DNA of 64,000 nt from Ricinus communis (taxonomy: Eukaryota > Streptophyta > Magnoliopsida > Malpighiales > Euphorbiaceae), in assembly GCF_019578655.1 (NCBI RefSeq), contig NC_063260.1, positions 23,212,888-23,276,887 on the forward strand. Direction: 5' to 3'. This document shows positions 53,290-64,000 of this stretch, piece after piece. The notes beneath the pieces were generated by a model. The model was not told the origin of the DNA. It did not search any database and was given only the letters and a program-made list of their open reading frames with translations. The position numbers and the translations under genes are program-made. Position 1 is the stretch's first letter. Every line of letters begins with the position of its first letter.

Positions 53290-55020
53290 GGTGGGGGGGG
53301 GGGGGGTTACTTTTGCTATTTCTAGTCTCAATCTAATCATTAAGTGGGTTTGTGTATGTAGTTCCTTCAACTACAAAGCAACTGCCAGAAGATTATGTTG
53401 AGCGAGTGAAGCAGGTTCATGAGTCCGGAGGATATGGGTCAAGAGGGTATGATGCAAATTCTTATTTTCTTTATTATAATATGTAATATAAGATGTTTAA
53501 TTTTCAGAATCAGTATTCATATCCTGTGCTGGCAGATATGGGTATGATTGGAAAAGAGATGAAGCAAACAAAAATCTTTTGCGAACTCACACAACAGCAA
53601 TTTCCTCTCGGATGCTTTATGCACTAGCGCAGGTATAATTTCCATTCTGGTCGCCTGTTCATTTTTTTCCTTTTCCTTCTATCTTGATGGTTGTCTAGGA
53701 ATCCGAAAATTTTGGTAAATATATTCTAGATTGTGCAATGATTGATTCTCTTTTTTCCTTTTTCTTTTTGGATGTATTATCACTTTTCCCCTTGCGACAC
53801 TACTATATTGCAATTGTGCCTCTGGAAGGGACATGACACTCGTTTTATTGATTGAGTACATTATGCTTTTAAGAGCACAAAGGGCTAGTTTGGCATTGCT
53901 TTTTGCACCTGCTTTTGGTTTTTGATTTTGTTTTCCTATTTTTATTTTCTATAGCTGGTTTTAGAATCTGACTTTTGGGTGAAGTTGAGCAAATCATGTT
54001 TCTCCAAAATCAAGTTGAAAAGAAATAGAAATAATAAAATAGCTAAAATTAAATTTTAGAAGTTAAAATTTCCCGAAGCAGGTGTACCACAACAATGCCA
54101 AATTGGCCCAAAATGAGTTAAGAGCTTTGGTTCTGTTGTCATGCTTATTTTACGTATTCTTTCTTCACAAGAATTAACTTCGCACAATTAAAAGTTGAGA
54201 ATATAATATATGTAAGCTTGTATTCTCATTTTTGAGTTAATGTAAACATGTCTTTATCATTCAATAAGTCTTCTTTGTTTTCTATTCAGTAGGGCTGAGC
54301 ACGGATCGGTCCAATTCGATTATTTATAAATCACCAGTACCGTACTAAATCTCGATTCTTTTAAAATTTAAAGTATCAGTACCATACCAAATATGAATTG
54401 CACCATACCGAATTGAACCAATCTTTTTCAGTTCAATACAATTCGGTTCGGTACTATTTTCGAGTGTAATATTTAGAGAAAACACAACTTTAAATCTTAC
54501 CTTTAATCAAATACATTATAAAAATACAATTGACATCCGAATGAAACTAATATGAGAATTGGAATTAGATAGAATTGCAATCACATTCTTGAACAACTTG
54601 CTTTGCAATTTAGTCCATTTGCAAATATAATAATTTAATGTTCAAATATAAACTATTAAAATAAATGTTATTGCTGGCATAATAATATTTTGCAAATAGC
54701 ATTAAAATAAAAAATTACAAACCTTTTATAGCACTAAAATATAATTCCAATTTTAAGTGCTAGATATGCGGCTAACTTAGTATTTGTTAATCGAGAGCTT
54801 AAGTGAGAGAATAAGCCTATGAATTGAGATTTGAGACATGCAACTGGCTTTTGTAGTAGATGGTATTAGTTAAAAATAAATTAGAGTTTAAGTATATAGT
54901 AAATTAGTAATATAGTATACATTATACAACAAATATTTTTTTTATGTATATATTTATATATATGTTTTCTATAGAATATAAAGTATATTGAAATATAATT
55001 AATATTTTATAGGTATTATT

Positions 55021-55063
<43 letters not shown>

Positions 55064-56725
55064 TTAATAAATATATGTAAAAAAATTCGGTTGTACGGTT
55101 TGGTTCGGATCAGTACAAAATGGCTCGGTTCTGGTACGGTTATTACTAAAAAACCAGTACCATACTGTAATAGTAAAATATTTTCGGATCAATTCAGTAC
55201 GGTTATAAAAACTTTCAATTATTTCGGTTCTGGTACTTTTCGGTATAGTTATTCGGTTCAGGCGGGAATCACTGAGATCCATATGCTCAGCCCTACCGTT
55301 CAGTGTTAATGTAATTTTCAAGCTTTGCAATTTTGTACCTCCTAGTTTTAAGTATACTGGAGTTCTTATTTATTGTTATTTTCTTTATTCTTGATAGCAT
55401 GCAAAAGAGCAAACTTTTACCCCAAAAAGATACTTCTCGATTGATCGTGTTTTCAGAAATGAAGCAGTAGATCGTACTCATCTAGCGGAGTTCCATCAGA
55501 TAGAAGGTACACTTGAGGAAATATAAAATGGGGTTAGGTTTGAAGTTATACTTTAGTCACTTATTTTGACTTTGCATCATTCCTCTTTTATTCAATTTTG
55601 GACCTAGCCCATCCTAAACCTGATTAACTTTTGATAGTTAAGATGGGGCTGGTCCAGTTTAGTCATGCTGAACGATAGACAATCTTAACTTTTGCAATTG
55701 GTTTCCAGGCTTGGTGTGCGATCGAGGGCTTACTTTGAGTCACTTGATTGGGATCCTGGAAGACTTCTTTTCACGACTGGGTAATAAAATGTTCCACTAA
55801 TGAAAGTTTGGCTTTTAATCCTTCACTGGCTTTTCTTTTTCTTTCTTTTATCTTCTCCTAGGAAATGAAAATCTATTTTCATATATTAGTGCAAGAAATT
55901 TATATTGGTTGTCAATGTTTTATCTATTGTTGCTAATAGAATTACCTAGTGGTAACCTGTACACAATGAATTGAAATTCTTCATTTGGCATTAAACATGC
56001 ATTTTTGTGTTTGACATGGTGGCTAATGAGTGATGAGACACCATGATACTGGATGAGATTTGATACTATAATAAAAAATGTTGAACTTCTAAGTCCAGTT
56101 TTTGCTTTCAGGCATGTCAAAGCTGCGCTTTAAGCCTGCTTACAATCCGTACACGGAACCTAGCATGGAGATTTTTAGGTAACAAGTCATTGGCTTCTGT
56201 TAGATATATGCTGGAAAAACATAAAATGTTCTAAGAAAAGATATAAATGGATTCGTATTCTATACATCAGCTATCATGAAGGCTTCGGGAAATGGGTGGA
56301 GATTGGAAATTCTGGCATGTTCAGGCCTGAAATGTTGCAACCGATGGGATTCCCAGAAGATGTTAGCGTTATTGCTTGGGGCCTTTCACTGGAGAGGTAA
56401 GGAGCTTGATCTTTTCATTAAGAAAATGAATTGTGATTCCAAATTCACCCAAAACTAAAGTAAGGATTCAAAAAAGAATATTACTACTCACGTCGCTTAA
56501 TCCAATTCATTTTCTTTTTTGGAATCAGACCAACGATGATATTATATGGAATTGATAATATCCGAGATCTGTTTGGACACAAGGTACTATCTCACCCACC
56601 ATAACTTTTCAAGTTGGAAAATCCTGCAATCTTCATTGTTTATTGACTCATAAGCATCCTTTGAATTACAGGTGGATCTTAGTCTAATGAAGAAAAACCC
56701 TCTGTGCCTCATCGGGATTCGGTAG
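48135..56725 (+). CDS. phenylalanine--tRNA ligase alpha subunit, cytoplasmic
   Basis: Eighteen plus-strand exons: 48135-48281, 48792-48917, 49101-49190, 49502-49558, 50455-50510, 50629-50721, 51429-51519, 52239-52276, 52367-52405, 53128-53204, 53362-53446, 53536-53632, 55398-55506, 55709-55780, 56112-56178, 56271-56396, 56529-56583 and 56672-56725, giving 492 residues. The N-terminal half has the winged-helix tRNA/DNA-binding-like modules of the eukaryotic alpha subunit. The C-terminal class II catalytic core has [10 protein letters not shown], motif 2 around [19 protein letters not shown], and motif 3 [20 protein letters not shown]. With the beta subunit it forms the cytosolic alpha2-beta2 enzyme that charges tRNA-Phe. 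Intron 7 uses a GC donor (AAG|GCAAGA). Introns 10 and 12 carry homopolymers and transposons. Confidence 0.97.
51520..52238 (+). other. GC-AG intron 7 of PheRS alpha
   Basis: Exon 7 ends CTCAACAAG and the intron begins GCAAGA; it ends TTTTAAAG. Using GC keeps the reading frame (PLNK|VKDRL) and no GT nearby does. The rest of the donor matches the strong consensus usually seen at GC donors. Confidence 0.85.
53258..53306. repeat. T31 plus G14 homopolymer block in PheRS intron 10
   Basis: 31 T (53258-53288), then GGGT, then 14 G (53293-53306), about 55 bp before the 3' splice site of a 157-nt intron. Exact lengths may be unreliable. Confidence 0.85.
53882..54109. mobile_element. MITE in PheRS intron 12
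   Basis: A 228-bp element whose ends are inverted copies: GGGCTAGTTTGGCATTG at the left, and GGGCCAATTTGGCATTG as the complement of the right end; both then reach CACCTGCTT within about 35 bp. AAA flanks both sides and could be a 3-bp target duplication, as in Tourist/PIF-Harbinger elements. No coding capacity. The superfamily is inferred. Confidence 0.75.
54290..55295. mobile_element. non-autonomous hAT-like element in PheRS intron 12
   Basis: A perfect 12-bp terminal inverted repeat, TAGGGCTGAGCA...TGCTCAGCCCTA, bounds 1006 bp. The flanks CTATTCAG (54282-54289) and CCGTTCAG (55296-55303) match at 6 of 8 bases, as an aged 8-bp hAT target duplication would. Subterminal regions are rich in CGGTTC(T/G)GGTA-type repeats in both orientations, typical of transposase-binding sites. 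The centre is AT-rich with an (AT)n run at about 55026-55059 and has no transposase. It does not disturb the coding sequence. Confidence 0.85.
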
Positions 56726-57726
56726 AGTGTGGATTGCTTCTTTTCTTTTTGCCCCCTTAAATCATCTATTTTAATCTGAGAAAAAGCTGAATCAGTTTAC
56801 TCAAGGGGAAATTGGGATGTAATCAGACATGTACCTGGCTCAGTATTCTTTTGACATCACCATAATGTCGATGGCATTGTATTGCACTACACAACAATGT
56901 ATTCTAACTCTAATGCAGTTCTCAAGTGTTCTCTGCTCTCTATACTTGGTGAGAAAGATATTTATGGATGTGTTGATAGTCCTGTATTAAGTGGCACTTT
57001 CAAACTGGTTGTAGTTTCAGTTTCATTAGGTATAACCTATATTTGGAAAGGAGATTGTGCATTATTATGCTGAGCATAATCATGGGTATAAAAAAAAAAA
57101 AAAAGGAAAAATCAAAATTGTGTAAACTGCTATTTCAGGCTTCCGGAATTGACGATTGATGCGAATATCAGGAGACTTTCATCTAAAATTAATTAATATG
57201 TAATAGGAAGAGAGGATTTTTCTTTTAAATTCTAATTATATATGTAACAGGCTCGATTCTAATTACTCTGCACAAATGCTCCTATTTACAAGAGGGTAAA
57301 AGGAGACAAATTTAAATTTTCGCGTGATCTATGTAGTGCTTTTATGAAAATAACAGTAAATGTTTCTCGCGGTAGCCAGAGTCGGGCGCTCAAGTCAATC
57401 TATAAGAATTTAGCTTTTATAGGGTAATGGACAGCTTCCTGTATCTCTTGCAAAGTATTGATCAAAGCCATAGCTAAAGATACAGTTAGTTGCATTAAAC
57501 CACTGACAGCTGGTTTCATTTTCTTATTCCCTACCATGTCAGATAAACTTGATTAATATATGAATCTTTAACTTTTCATATTCAAGATTTTCTCTCTTTT
57601 TTGAGCAAGAATAAAGATATGTACATTGAATGAATTGTACATATAAACAGGAAGCAGCGAGTTTCCTGAGCTGCAACACCTTTCTGAATTCTGCTTAACA
57701 TTGTCACCTGTTTTAAGGTATCATTA
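56726..57726. other. tail-to-tail spacer between PheRS alpha and mTERF2-like
   Basis: One kilobase between two stop codons of convergent genes, so mostly 3' UTR. No other feature seen. Confidence 0.6.
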
Positions 57727-60700
57727 TCATTGAGCAACTTTTTCCTCTTCTGCAGGGTCGTCAGCTATTTGAAGATTGGTTTGAGCATCAACTCGAGAAT
57801 TCGATAGATTAACATTCATGATGCCAGATTCAAATCTTCGGCGCCTTTCAACTGCAGCCTCAACCATGTTTTGAAATTCTACATCACTGCTACCCAACAT
57901 GTACCGTAGTTTAAAATTGACTTGATTTTCTACTAGAATTTTGTGCCTTGGAATTATCCGTCCATCAAGGGAGTAGCTGAAGAACCTGAAAATAATTTCA
58001 CTAGCTGTTACTGCCAAAGGTACCAAAGAAGAAAAGAAAAGAAAACTATTAAAAAATAAATAGAAAAGAAAACGAAACACAGAACAAAAAGAAAATGGAC
58101 AACTGTAATTTAGCAAACATATGTGCTATAAAATCCATGCAATTTGTTATAGTGAAGCACACTGCAGTAGTTACTTTGCTTAACCAGTATATTATCCTCA
58201 CATTTATCATTTAAAATAATAGTCTTGGATGATAATCTTGAAAACAGAAGATTCTAAATGAGTATTGGGTTTGATGTTCCACTCCTACTAACTAAAGACG
58301 CACAACATCGGATCTAGTTCCCTGTAAGGCTGTTTACCTCGGAAACTCGATGAGATCCTGCAAAGGCCTGACCATAGTTCGCCTCAAGTAACGATACTTT
58401 GGACGTAGGAGATCTATACTGTAACGGAGTAGCATAGGAAAATCAGCAATCATCTCACCCAACTGACGACGACCTATGCCCAGCGAGAGATAATATTTGA
58501 CACTCAAATCAAGCTTGTGGGCTATGCTGCATCCCAAAAGCTCTGGTCCCAAAGCTATCACCTTCCCAATATCTCTCTCACTGACCCCAGCTTTTGTCAT
58601 CAAGAATATGACCTGCATGATACTCCAGATTTAACAAAATGCATTCTTTAGTAATTTTTCATATTGCTGGTCTTATTGAAAGATATACACACATAAAGGT
58701 CCAAGCATACATGTGCAACTGTGTAAACATTATGGGGAGGAAATATACCACTATAATGCTACAACTTTTATGCAGGATATGGAAGGAAATAGAAACAGAA
58801 ATCGACTGAGGAAAGGAACAAACCACTGGCCGGATTTTCTTATAGAGGCTGTATGTTAATAATGGAGGAAATTTTACAAGCATGTTGCCAACAGCATCCT
58901 CTCTAACACCTATGTCTTTAAAAAACCGCACCTTCAAGAGAAAAGAATAAAATTTGATCAACTTTCGTAAGAGGCAACACGATATGTGATAGCATAATTC
59001 ATTAAATACCCTGATTTAGTTCTCAAGAAAATACATGGTTCATGCGCTTCAAAAACTACTATCAGAATGATATACTAGAGAGCACAAAAGAAGCCAACAA
59101 AGAGATTGTCCTCAAAGACAGAATTCAAACAAGTTACATGTGGCGATAACAATGCTGAAGCACCAGCGTCGAACAACCAGCAGTTGCATACCTTTGGTAC
59201 TATAGTTTGTTCCAAGTCAACACAAAAAATCATTGGTTTAATGGTGAGAATTCTCCTCATACCATCTCGGGAAATCCCGAGGTAGTATAAATACTTAACA
59301 AGAGGCTTCCATCTTTCCTCAATGCTACAACACATCAATTCTGGCTTAAATGCTAATAGCCTTCCAACGTCTTCATTATTGAGGCCAAACTCCTTAAGAT
59401 AATTAACCTGGATGAAGAAGAGAGCTACATATCATATGGATGACAATAGAAATTGGTAGAAGAATATTTTGAAAATGAATCACTGAAGCATGGCTTGGTT
59501 CTTAAAAAATTGGCAATTTTTCTTTCTTATGGGTATTTAGCAAAGTTCAATAAGTCTAATGGGCACACAGCTTCCAGTCTTCTAAGAAGCAAATGAAGAA
59601 TGCAGATCAAGTCTGTTACCTTTTGGTTCATTTCTTTCAGAGTAAAGTAGCCAAGTACCCTAGGACAATCAAAAACCATAGTGCCCAAATCCTTCTCATT
59701 CATACCCATATCCAAATAGAACCTAACTCGAGTTTTGACTTGTTCCAGGCTGTATGACAGTAGTTGAGGACAACGACTCATCACGTATCCCATCCAATCC
59801 CTCCTCACTCCATTGCTCTCTAGATACTCAACAATTTCACTTAGTTCTTCGTCACTTCTTTCTAAAATATTATATCCTGCTTTCGTAAGAACAACCCCAA
59901 GAAATTCCCCCCTCACATGAATTGATTTCAACCAGTCGGCCAGGCGTCTGATGGACCCTAGATTTCCTCTTGTTGCACATATGACCTTGGCAATCTTAGG
60001 ATATGATAGCCCATTGTGTTTAAGCCACCTACATAATTTAACAATCATAATCAAATATTGTAATCTCCCTTTTACTTCTACATACAGTAGTGACAAAATG
60101 CTGCAATCTCAAATAGGACCAAATACCAGAAAGTTTTCAGAATAGAAGTTGTCAATCATAATGAATTGGAGAAAAGGATTAGTGCCAACCAAAATCCATA
60201 AGAAAAGTTAAAAGAAAAACATGTGCTCCATTAAATCATCACAACCATTGTAGATATGGGTTTCATTAGCACAGCAAAAATACACAGTTTCAAGAAAGAA
60301 CTTTATAACAAAAACCATATATTAAGATCATTAAGACTCACGCACGCACTAAACAAAAAAAAAAAAAAAAAAAAAGGAAAAAGGAAAAAGAAAAGGAAAT
60401 AAAGTACCTGATAAGTGGCACAACATCCAACTCTTCGATAATAGTCCTAGCTCTAGCATTGAAACTCAAAGACTCAAACTCAGGCAACTTCTTCAAAGCA
60501 GCAGCTTGAATCATAATAAAATCAATAAAATCATTTAATCTATTGACCAAATTAGTAGAATAAGTAATTCCAAACTTCCCTTTCCTCCTCAAAACATCTT
60601 TAAAAATCTCAGCAGTTACTTTTCTCCTTATCTCAATTGCCTTTATTATTAGTTCTTCTTCTTCTTCTTTATCTTCTTCATTATCATTATCTTTGTCGAA

Positions 60701-61072
60701 AAGGGTATCCAGAGGGGAGTTGTTTTGCCGAGGGAATTGAGGAAAGATTGAACCTGGGAATCGAGGGATACGTTTCTTGGTAACAAGGGTTAATTCTAAC
60801 AGCTTTACCTTTTCTTCTTGTGAAATTGCATCTTGATTTTTTCCTTCTTGTGGATAAAACACTCCATTTTGGAGTTGGCTTTGTTGCTGTTTTAAGTGGT
60901 GGACAAGGAAAGTTGAGGACTTTGAGTTGTGGGTCCGGAGGATTGGCTCATTAGAGGGAATGGAGCCACTAGTTGTGGAGCAGGAAGAGATGTGGAAGGT
61001 AATGGTGGTAGAATGATGGTTCTTGCGGTGGTGGAAATGGAGGGAGAGGTGCTGCTGTGGACAGGACAGCAT
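57727..61072 (-). CDS. mTERF-family organellar transcription factor, MTERF2/EMB2219-like
   Basis: Six minus-strand exons: 61072-60408, 60028-59620, 59407-59192, 58931-58824, 58612-58338 and 57985-57727, giving 643 residues. The N-terminus is Ser/Thr/His-rich with few acidic residues, consistent with a plastid transit peptide. After an acidic stretch (about 128-141) come tandem mTERF motifs from about residue 222 to 560, each a helix pair with a proline-containing core such as SRCPQLLSYS, FDCPRVLGYF, VKFPPLLTYS and ADFPMLLRYS. The C-terminus (FFSYSLDGRIIPRHKILVEN) is the signature of the MTERF2 branch. Plant mTERFs bind nucleic acid and act in organelle transcription or RNA processing; from memory the Arabidopsis match is At2g21710 (EMB2219), needed for embryo development. 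The exact target is not readable from sequence. Confidence 0.94.
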
Positions 61073-61188
61073 TACTGATCAGAGCGTAAAGGATAGACTG
61101 GACTATGGAGTGGCGCCCGTTGAGAAAATAGATATTTACTGCCAAAATATAGTCTAGATAAGATAATAGGTTATAATCATGCATCAAG

Positions 61189-61260
61189 GGTCCCATGGTC
61201 TAGTGGTCAGGACATTGGACTCTGAATCCAGTAACCCGAGTTCAAATCTCGGTGGGACCT
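61189..61260 (+). tRNA. trnQ-CUG: tRNA-Gln(CTG)
   Basis: A 72-nt tRNA with acceptor GGTCCCA/TGGGACC, discriminator T at 61260, anticodon loop CTCTGAA with CTG at 61222-61224, and T loop TTCAAAT (B box GTTCAAATC). Short T runs (61260-61263 and 61266-61269) follow as Pol III terminators. No intron. It decodes CAG. It lies only 117 bp from the start codon of the divergent mTERF2-like gene. Confidence 0.95.
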
Positions 61261-61269
61261 TTTCCTTTT

Positions 61270-62060
61270 AATATTTTTTCCCTATCTTGCAATCGAGGTG
61301 GCAAATTTAGTATGAGGAAGTTAGAACCATTTGATTTTATTTATTTTAATGAACAACTACAAACACAGTTGAACTTGATTAGCTGATTAAAGTTAATGAA
61401 CAAGTTCAGTCTTGTTCTTGTAATTGATAATTAATTATTAATATTCAAGTTGCCGAAAAGTTTTTTAAGCCAATAGATAAGCTTCGAATATAAACAAATA
61501 AGACTTGAGCATTGTGATATTGTAGCTCACAAAACTAGTCAGCTCAATCAAGTAAAATACCGTGTCTGGTTTTGTCGTCTTCTCTTTTTTTTTTTCCTTT
61601 TATTTGCGTTTTCCTGAAAATGGGAATCTAACCTGAAAGATAAAGTCCTTGTCTATTACACTTTACATAGCAAAAGATAAGAAGAAAAGAAAAAAGACCA
61701 CAAGCAAAGACCAGTTGCAGATAAAAATTGTAGCTTGTTTCAACAAGCTGTCAAACGAATAATAACCATTACTGCTGGTAGCACCCCATTTTCTTACAAA
61801 ATCTTTCCAATCCAATCTATCCACAAATTTACACTGCTGCCAAAGGATGAAGGTCTATTGAAAAAAAAGAAGCTTAAAGATAAAACTTGTCAAGAGTAGA
61901 TATGCACCTTTCAAACACCTCAATGATATACAAGAAATGGCTCCAAAGCTCAACCAACTTAGCACAGGGGCAGCGCACAGGGGTACTAACAAACAGGTAA
62001 TCAAATGGGAATCCTGCTGTATTATTAACAAAAGAATCAAGAACAATCAACTTTTTTCTG
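61270..62060. other. spacer between tRNA-Gln and LRR kinase
   Basis: AT-rich at left; the right end is probably the 3' UTR of the minus-strand kinase gene. No other feature seen. Confidence 0.5.
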
Positions 62061-62671
62061 CTAATCCTGACCTTGTCTCTCTATATCTTGCCCTTCAGAT
62101 GGTTCAGGGAAAATCTCCCTAGAATACCGTCTGTGCGAGGATGAATGTTCACCGCCATTTTGGCCACTTCCCCCAGAATTTGAGGTTCCTGAATGTTTAA
62201 GACTACTAGATCCTTCTGGCCTGGTATTGGAGCCTGCTGGGATGACTGCTACATCAGATGAGCTACGCCAACTACCAAATATAGCAGCATTCCAAGATCC
62301 TCTAGAAGATGTTGTTCTAAGCCTTGCAGAGCTGGAGCTTTCTTCCCTTACTACCTTCAATGGATTTTCCAATGCCTTGAGGATGTATCTCATAAGGGGT
62401 CGCCTTGAAGGCTTGGGATTGAGGCAAGACCTGGCAACAATGGCCATTGCCCACACTTCCTCCAACAGATCTTCATCAACAATCAAAGATGGATCCACAA
62501 TTTTTGTCACAAGTTCCTTGTCATAAATGCTGATGTATGGTAGCGCCTGTTCTAACCATTCTTTTAATTGGGCTTCACTAGATGCACTCGTACCCAGTTT
62601 TCCTGTTACCAGCTCAAGTAATACTTTCCCAAAACAGTAAACGTCGTAGGCGCACATTGCTGTCAAAGAAC
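62061..62671 (-). CDS. LRR receptor-like kinase, last exon only (At2g16250-like), truncated by window edge
   Basis: One exon, entered at 62671 in phase 1 after acceptor ATTAG, encodes the final 203 residues or so. It covers the C-terminal half of the kinase lobe (CAYDVYCFGKVLLELVTGK, then DEDLLEEVWAMAIVARSCL and PKPSRRPLMRYILKALENP) and a Ser/Gly-rich tail ending EIFPEPSEGQDIERQGQD. Upstream exons with the LRRs, membrane helix and ATP site lie beyond 64000, so catalytic status cannot be judged. The closest match from memory is Arabidopsis At2g16250. Confidence 0.88.
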
Positions 62672-63540
62672 CTAATCATGAACAAACAGAAAAGAAATTC
62701 AGAAACTGCATCACTGCACTGGGATTAGAGGCCCATATTTAACTTGTACAAAATAAAGTGTCATCTTGGGCAAGCAAATGTGGAAGAGAATAGACAATTG
62801 TATCAAATGGCAATCTTACATGCCTGATCCTATCCCAAACGAAGGCAAACACAGGCCTCAAAACTTATTAAACCACAAGAAAGGCTGGAAGATTATTTCC
62901 CAGTCTGTTTAACAGTCCCCACTTCTTTAAGAAACAATTCTCAATGTAGGACGATTAACAATAGAAGGATAACTACTTCCAAGATAGATTCTACAAACAA
63001 CAGAGTTGAATAACTCTCACTTGGAAATACAAGTATTCTATATAACCACTCCCAAATTCTCTTTGCAAGAGTTGCTGCATTCAAAAGCATAACATAGATG
63101 CCCAAACTATCTTACAGATTGTGAGCATCAAAAAAATGAAGTTCCAAGATCCCTTGTTAGGACACTTTATTGGCATTGATTGGGACTCCAAGACATTCAA
63201 TGGTAATCAAGCTTAGTTGATCCAAAAGACAGTAATACAAGCTGTGCTATAAAGCTACTAATATCACCATTATTTTTCTAGTCTCAAATGTAGAAACCAC
63301 TGAAGAGCCACGGTCCATGAACAGTAACTTTATACAAACTATTGCAGGATAACATAGAATGATATCTTAGCCTTTATAATAAAACAAGATCAAAATGATT
63401 TTTCATACCTCTAACTACTACCTTGCCATGATAACAGAAACCCATTTGACAGAAAAATATTTTTGTACATGGTTACCCAGTTTGGCTGGTGGAACTATAA
63501 AAAGGTAATGGCGTTTTTTGCTTATCAAAGTCTGCAGCTT

Positions 63541-63574
<34 letters not shown>

Positions 63575-64000
63575 AAGGAGAATGACTTGACCAGGAAGTC
63601 AATCCTGTACATTGTAAAAGCAACCTATTGCGCTATAGGCTTTGATGCTTATGGGCGCCTTAGAACACAAAGGATTGCCTTCCTAACTAAGCTATCTTTC
63701 CCTGTCGTATTCTTTGGCCCTCCCTTCTCTAAAATTGTGCTATTAACACACTGAGCTATTAAGAGATAGAATCTTTCTCCTATACTCTTTCCATTTCTTA
63801 AGATTTTGAATCTGAGTACTTACCATCTTCCATATATATATCTATTAAGAATCTACTCAAGGGTTGAGAATAGCAAGTGTGGTGAACCATCAAAGCAGCA
63901 AATGGTTATTTATTGTAGGTGATAAATATTTAGAGACCAAGTTACAAAAATTGACATTAAACAAAAGAAAGTGATACTTGAAACACAAAAATACGCACAC
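62672..64000 (-). other. long intron of the LRR kinase gene (open at window edge)
   Basis: No kinase or LRR coding sequence is detected here on the minus strand, so the region is read as intron of at least 1.3 kb. It includes a TG microsatellite. Confidence 0.6.
63543..63570. repeat. (TG)14 microsatellite
   Basis: Fourteen uninterrupted TG units within the presumed intron of the LRR kinase gene. Confidence 0.9.

Noticed and set aside
63600..63760. GC-richer stretch suspected to be an exon of the LRR kinase
   Set aside because: Minus-strand translation shows no kinase or LRR motif in any frame.

Overview
This is a nuclear window from a flowering plant, almost certainly a eudicot. The evidence is AT-rich spacers, short exons split by GT-AG introns, two nuclear-type tRNA genes with intragenic Pol III boxes, many simple repeats and small inverted-repeat transposons, and proteins that read as clear plant orthologues. 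I cannot name the species. Nothing bacterial, viral or CRISPR-like is present.

Left third (1-28 kb). A short inverted-repeat element (1313-1619) and a tRNA-Glu(TTC) with a truncated mirror-image copy lie in AT-rich DNA. Three minus-strand genes follow: a secreted GH17 beta-1,3-glucanase with an X8 domain (3574-7223), a cyclase-associated protein that recycles actin (10819-15726), and a membrane-anchored receptor-like cytoplasmic kinase (18099-21551). From memory, the same trio is adjacent in Arabidopsis as At4g34480, At4g34490 and At4g34500, so this looks like conserved microsynteny. A gene-poor stretch of about 6.6 kb follows.

Middle (28-42 kb). A plus-strand BTB/POZ protein gene (28177-30518) is followed by a minus-strand At1g01500-like membrane protein gene (31456-32871), which probably has an intron in its 5' leader. 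Next comes about 8 kb of spacer with an LTR-like remnant. A tiny minus-strand gene of the NFD6/NOXY2 mitochondrial family follows (40866-41951); its last coding exon is only 20 nt.

Right third (44-64 kb). Plus-strand genes encode the complex I subunit NDUFS8/TYKY (44111-46878, 8 exons) and cytosolic phenylalanyl-tRNA synthetase alpha (48135-56725, 18 exons). The synthetase gene has one GC-AG intron and carries a 1-kb hAT-like element plus a MITE in another intron. Minus-strand mTERF2/EMB2219-like organellar factor (57727-61072) lies head to head with a plus-strand tRNA-Gln(CTG), and the last exon of an LRR receptor-like kinase (At2g16250-like) runs off the right edge.

All exon models were built by hand from splice signals, reading-frame continuity and family similarity. 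Every complete model adds up to a whole number of codons. UTR ends are not determined. I found no clearly new biological system. The most useful observations are the mirror-image tRNA fragment, four inverted-repeat elements (two or three of them intronic), the hidden micro-exons and the non-canonical intron.
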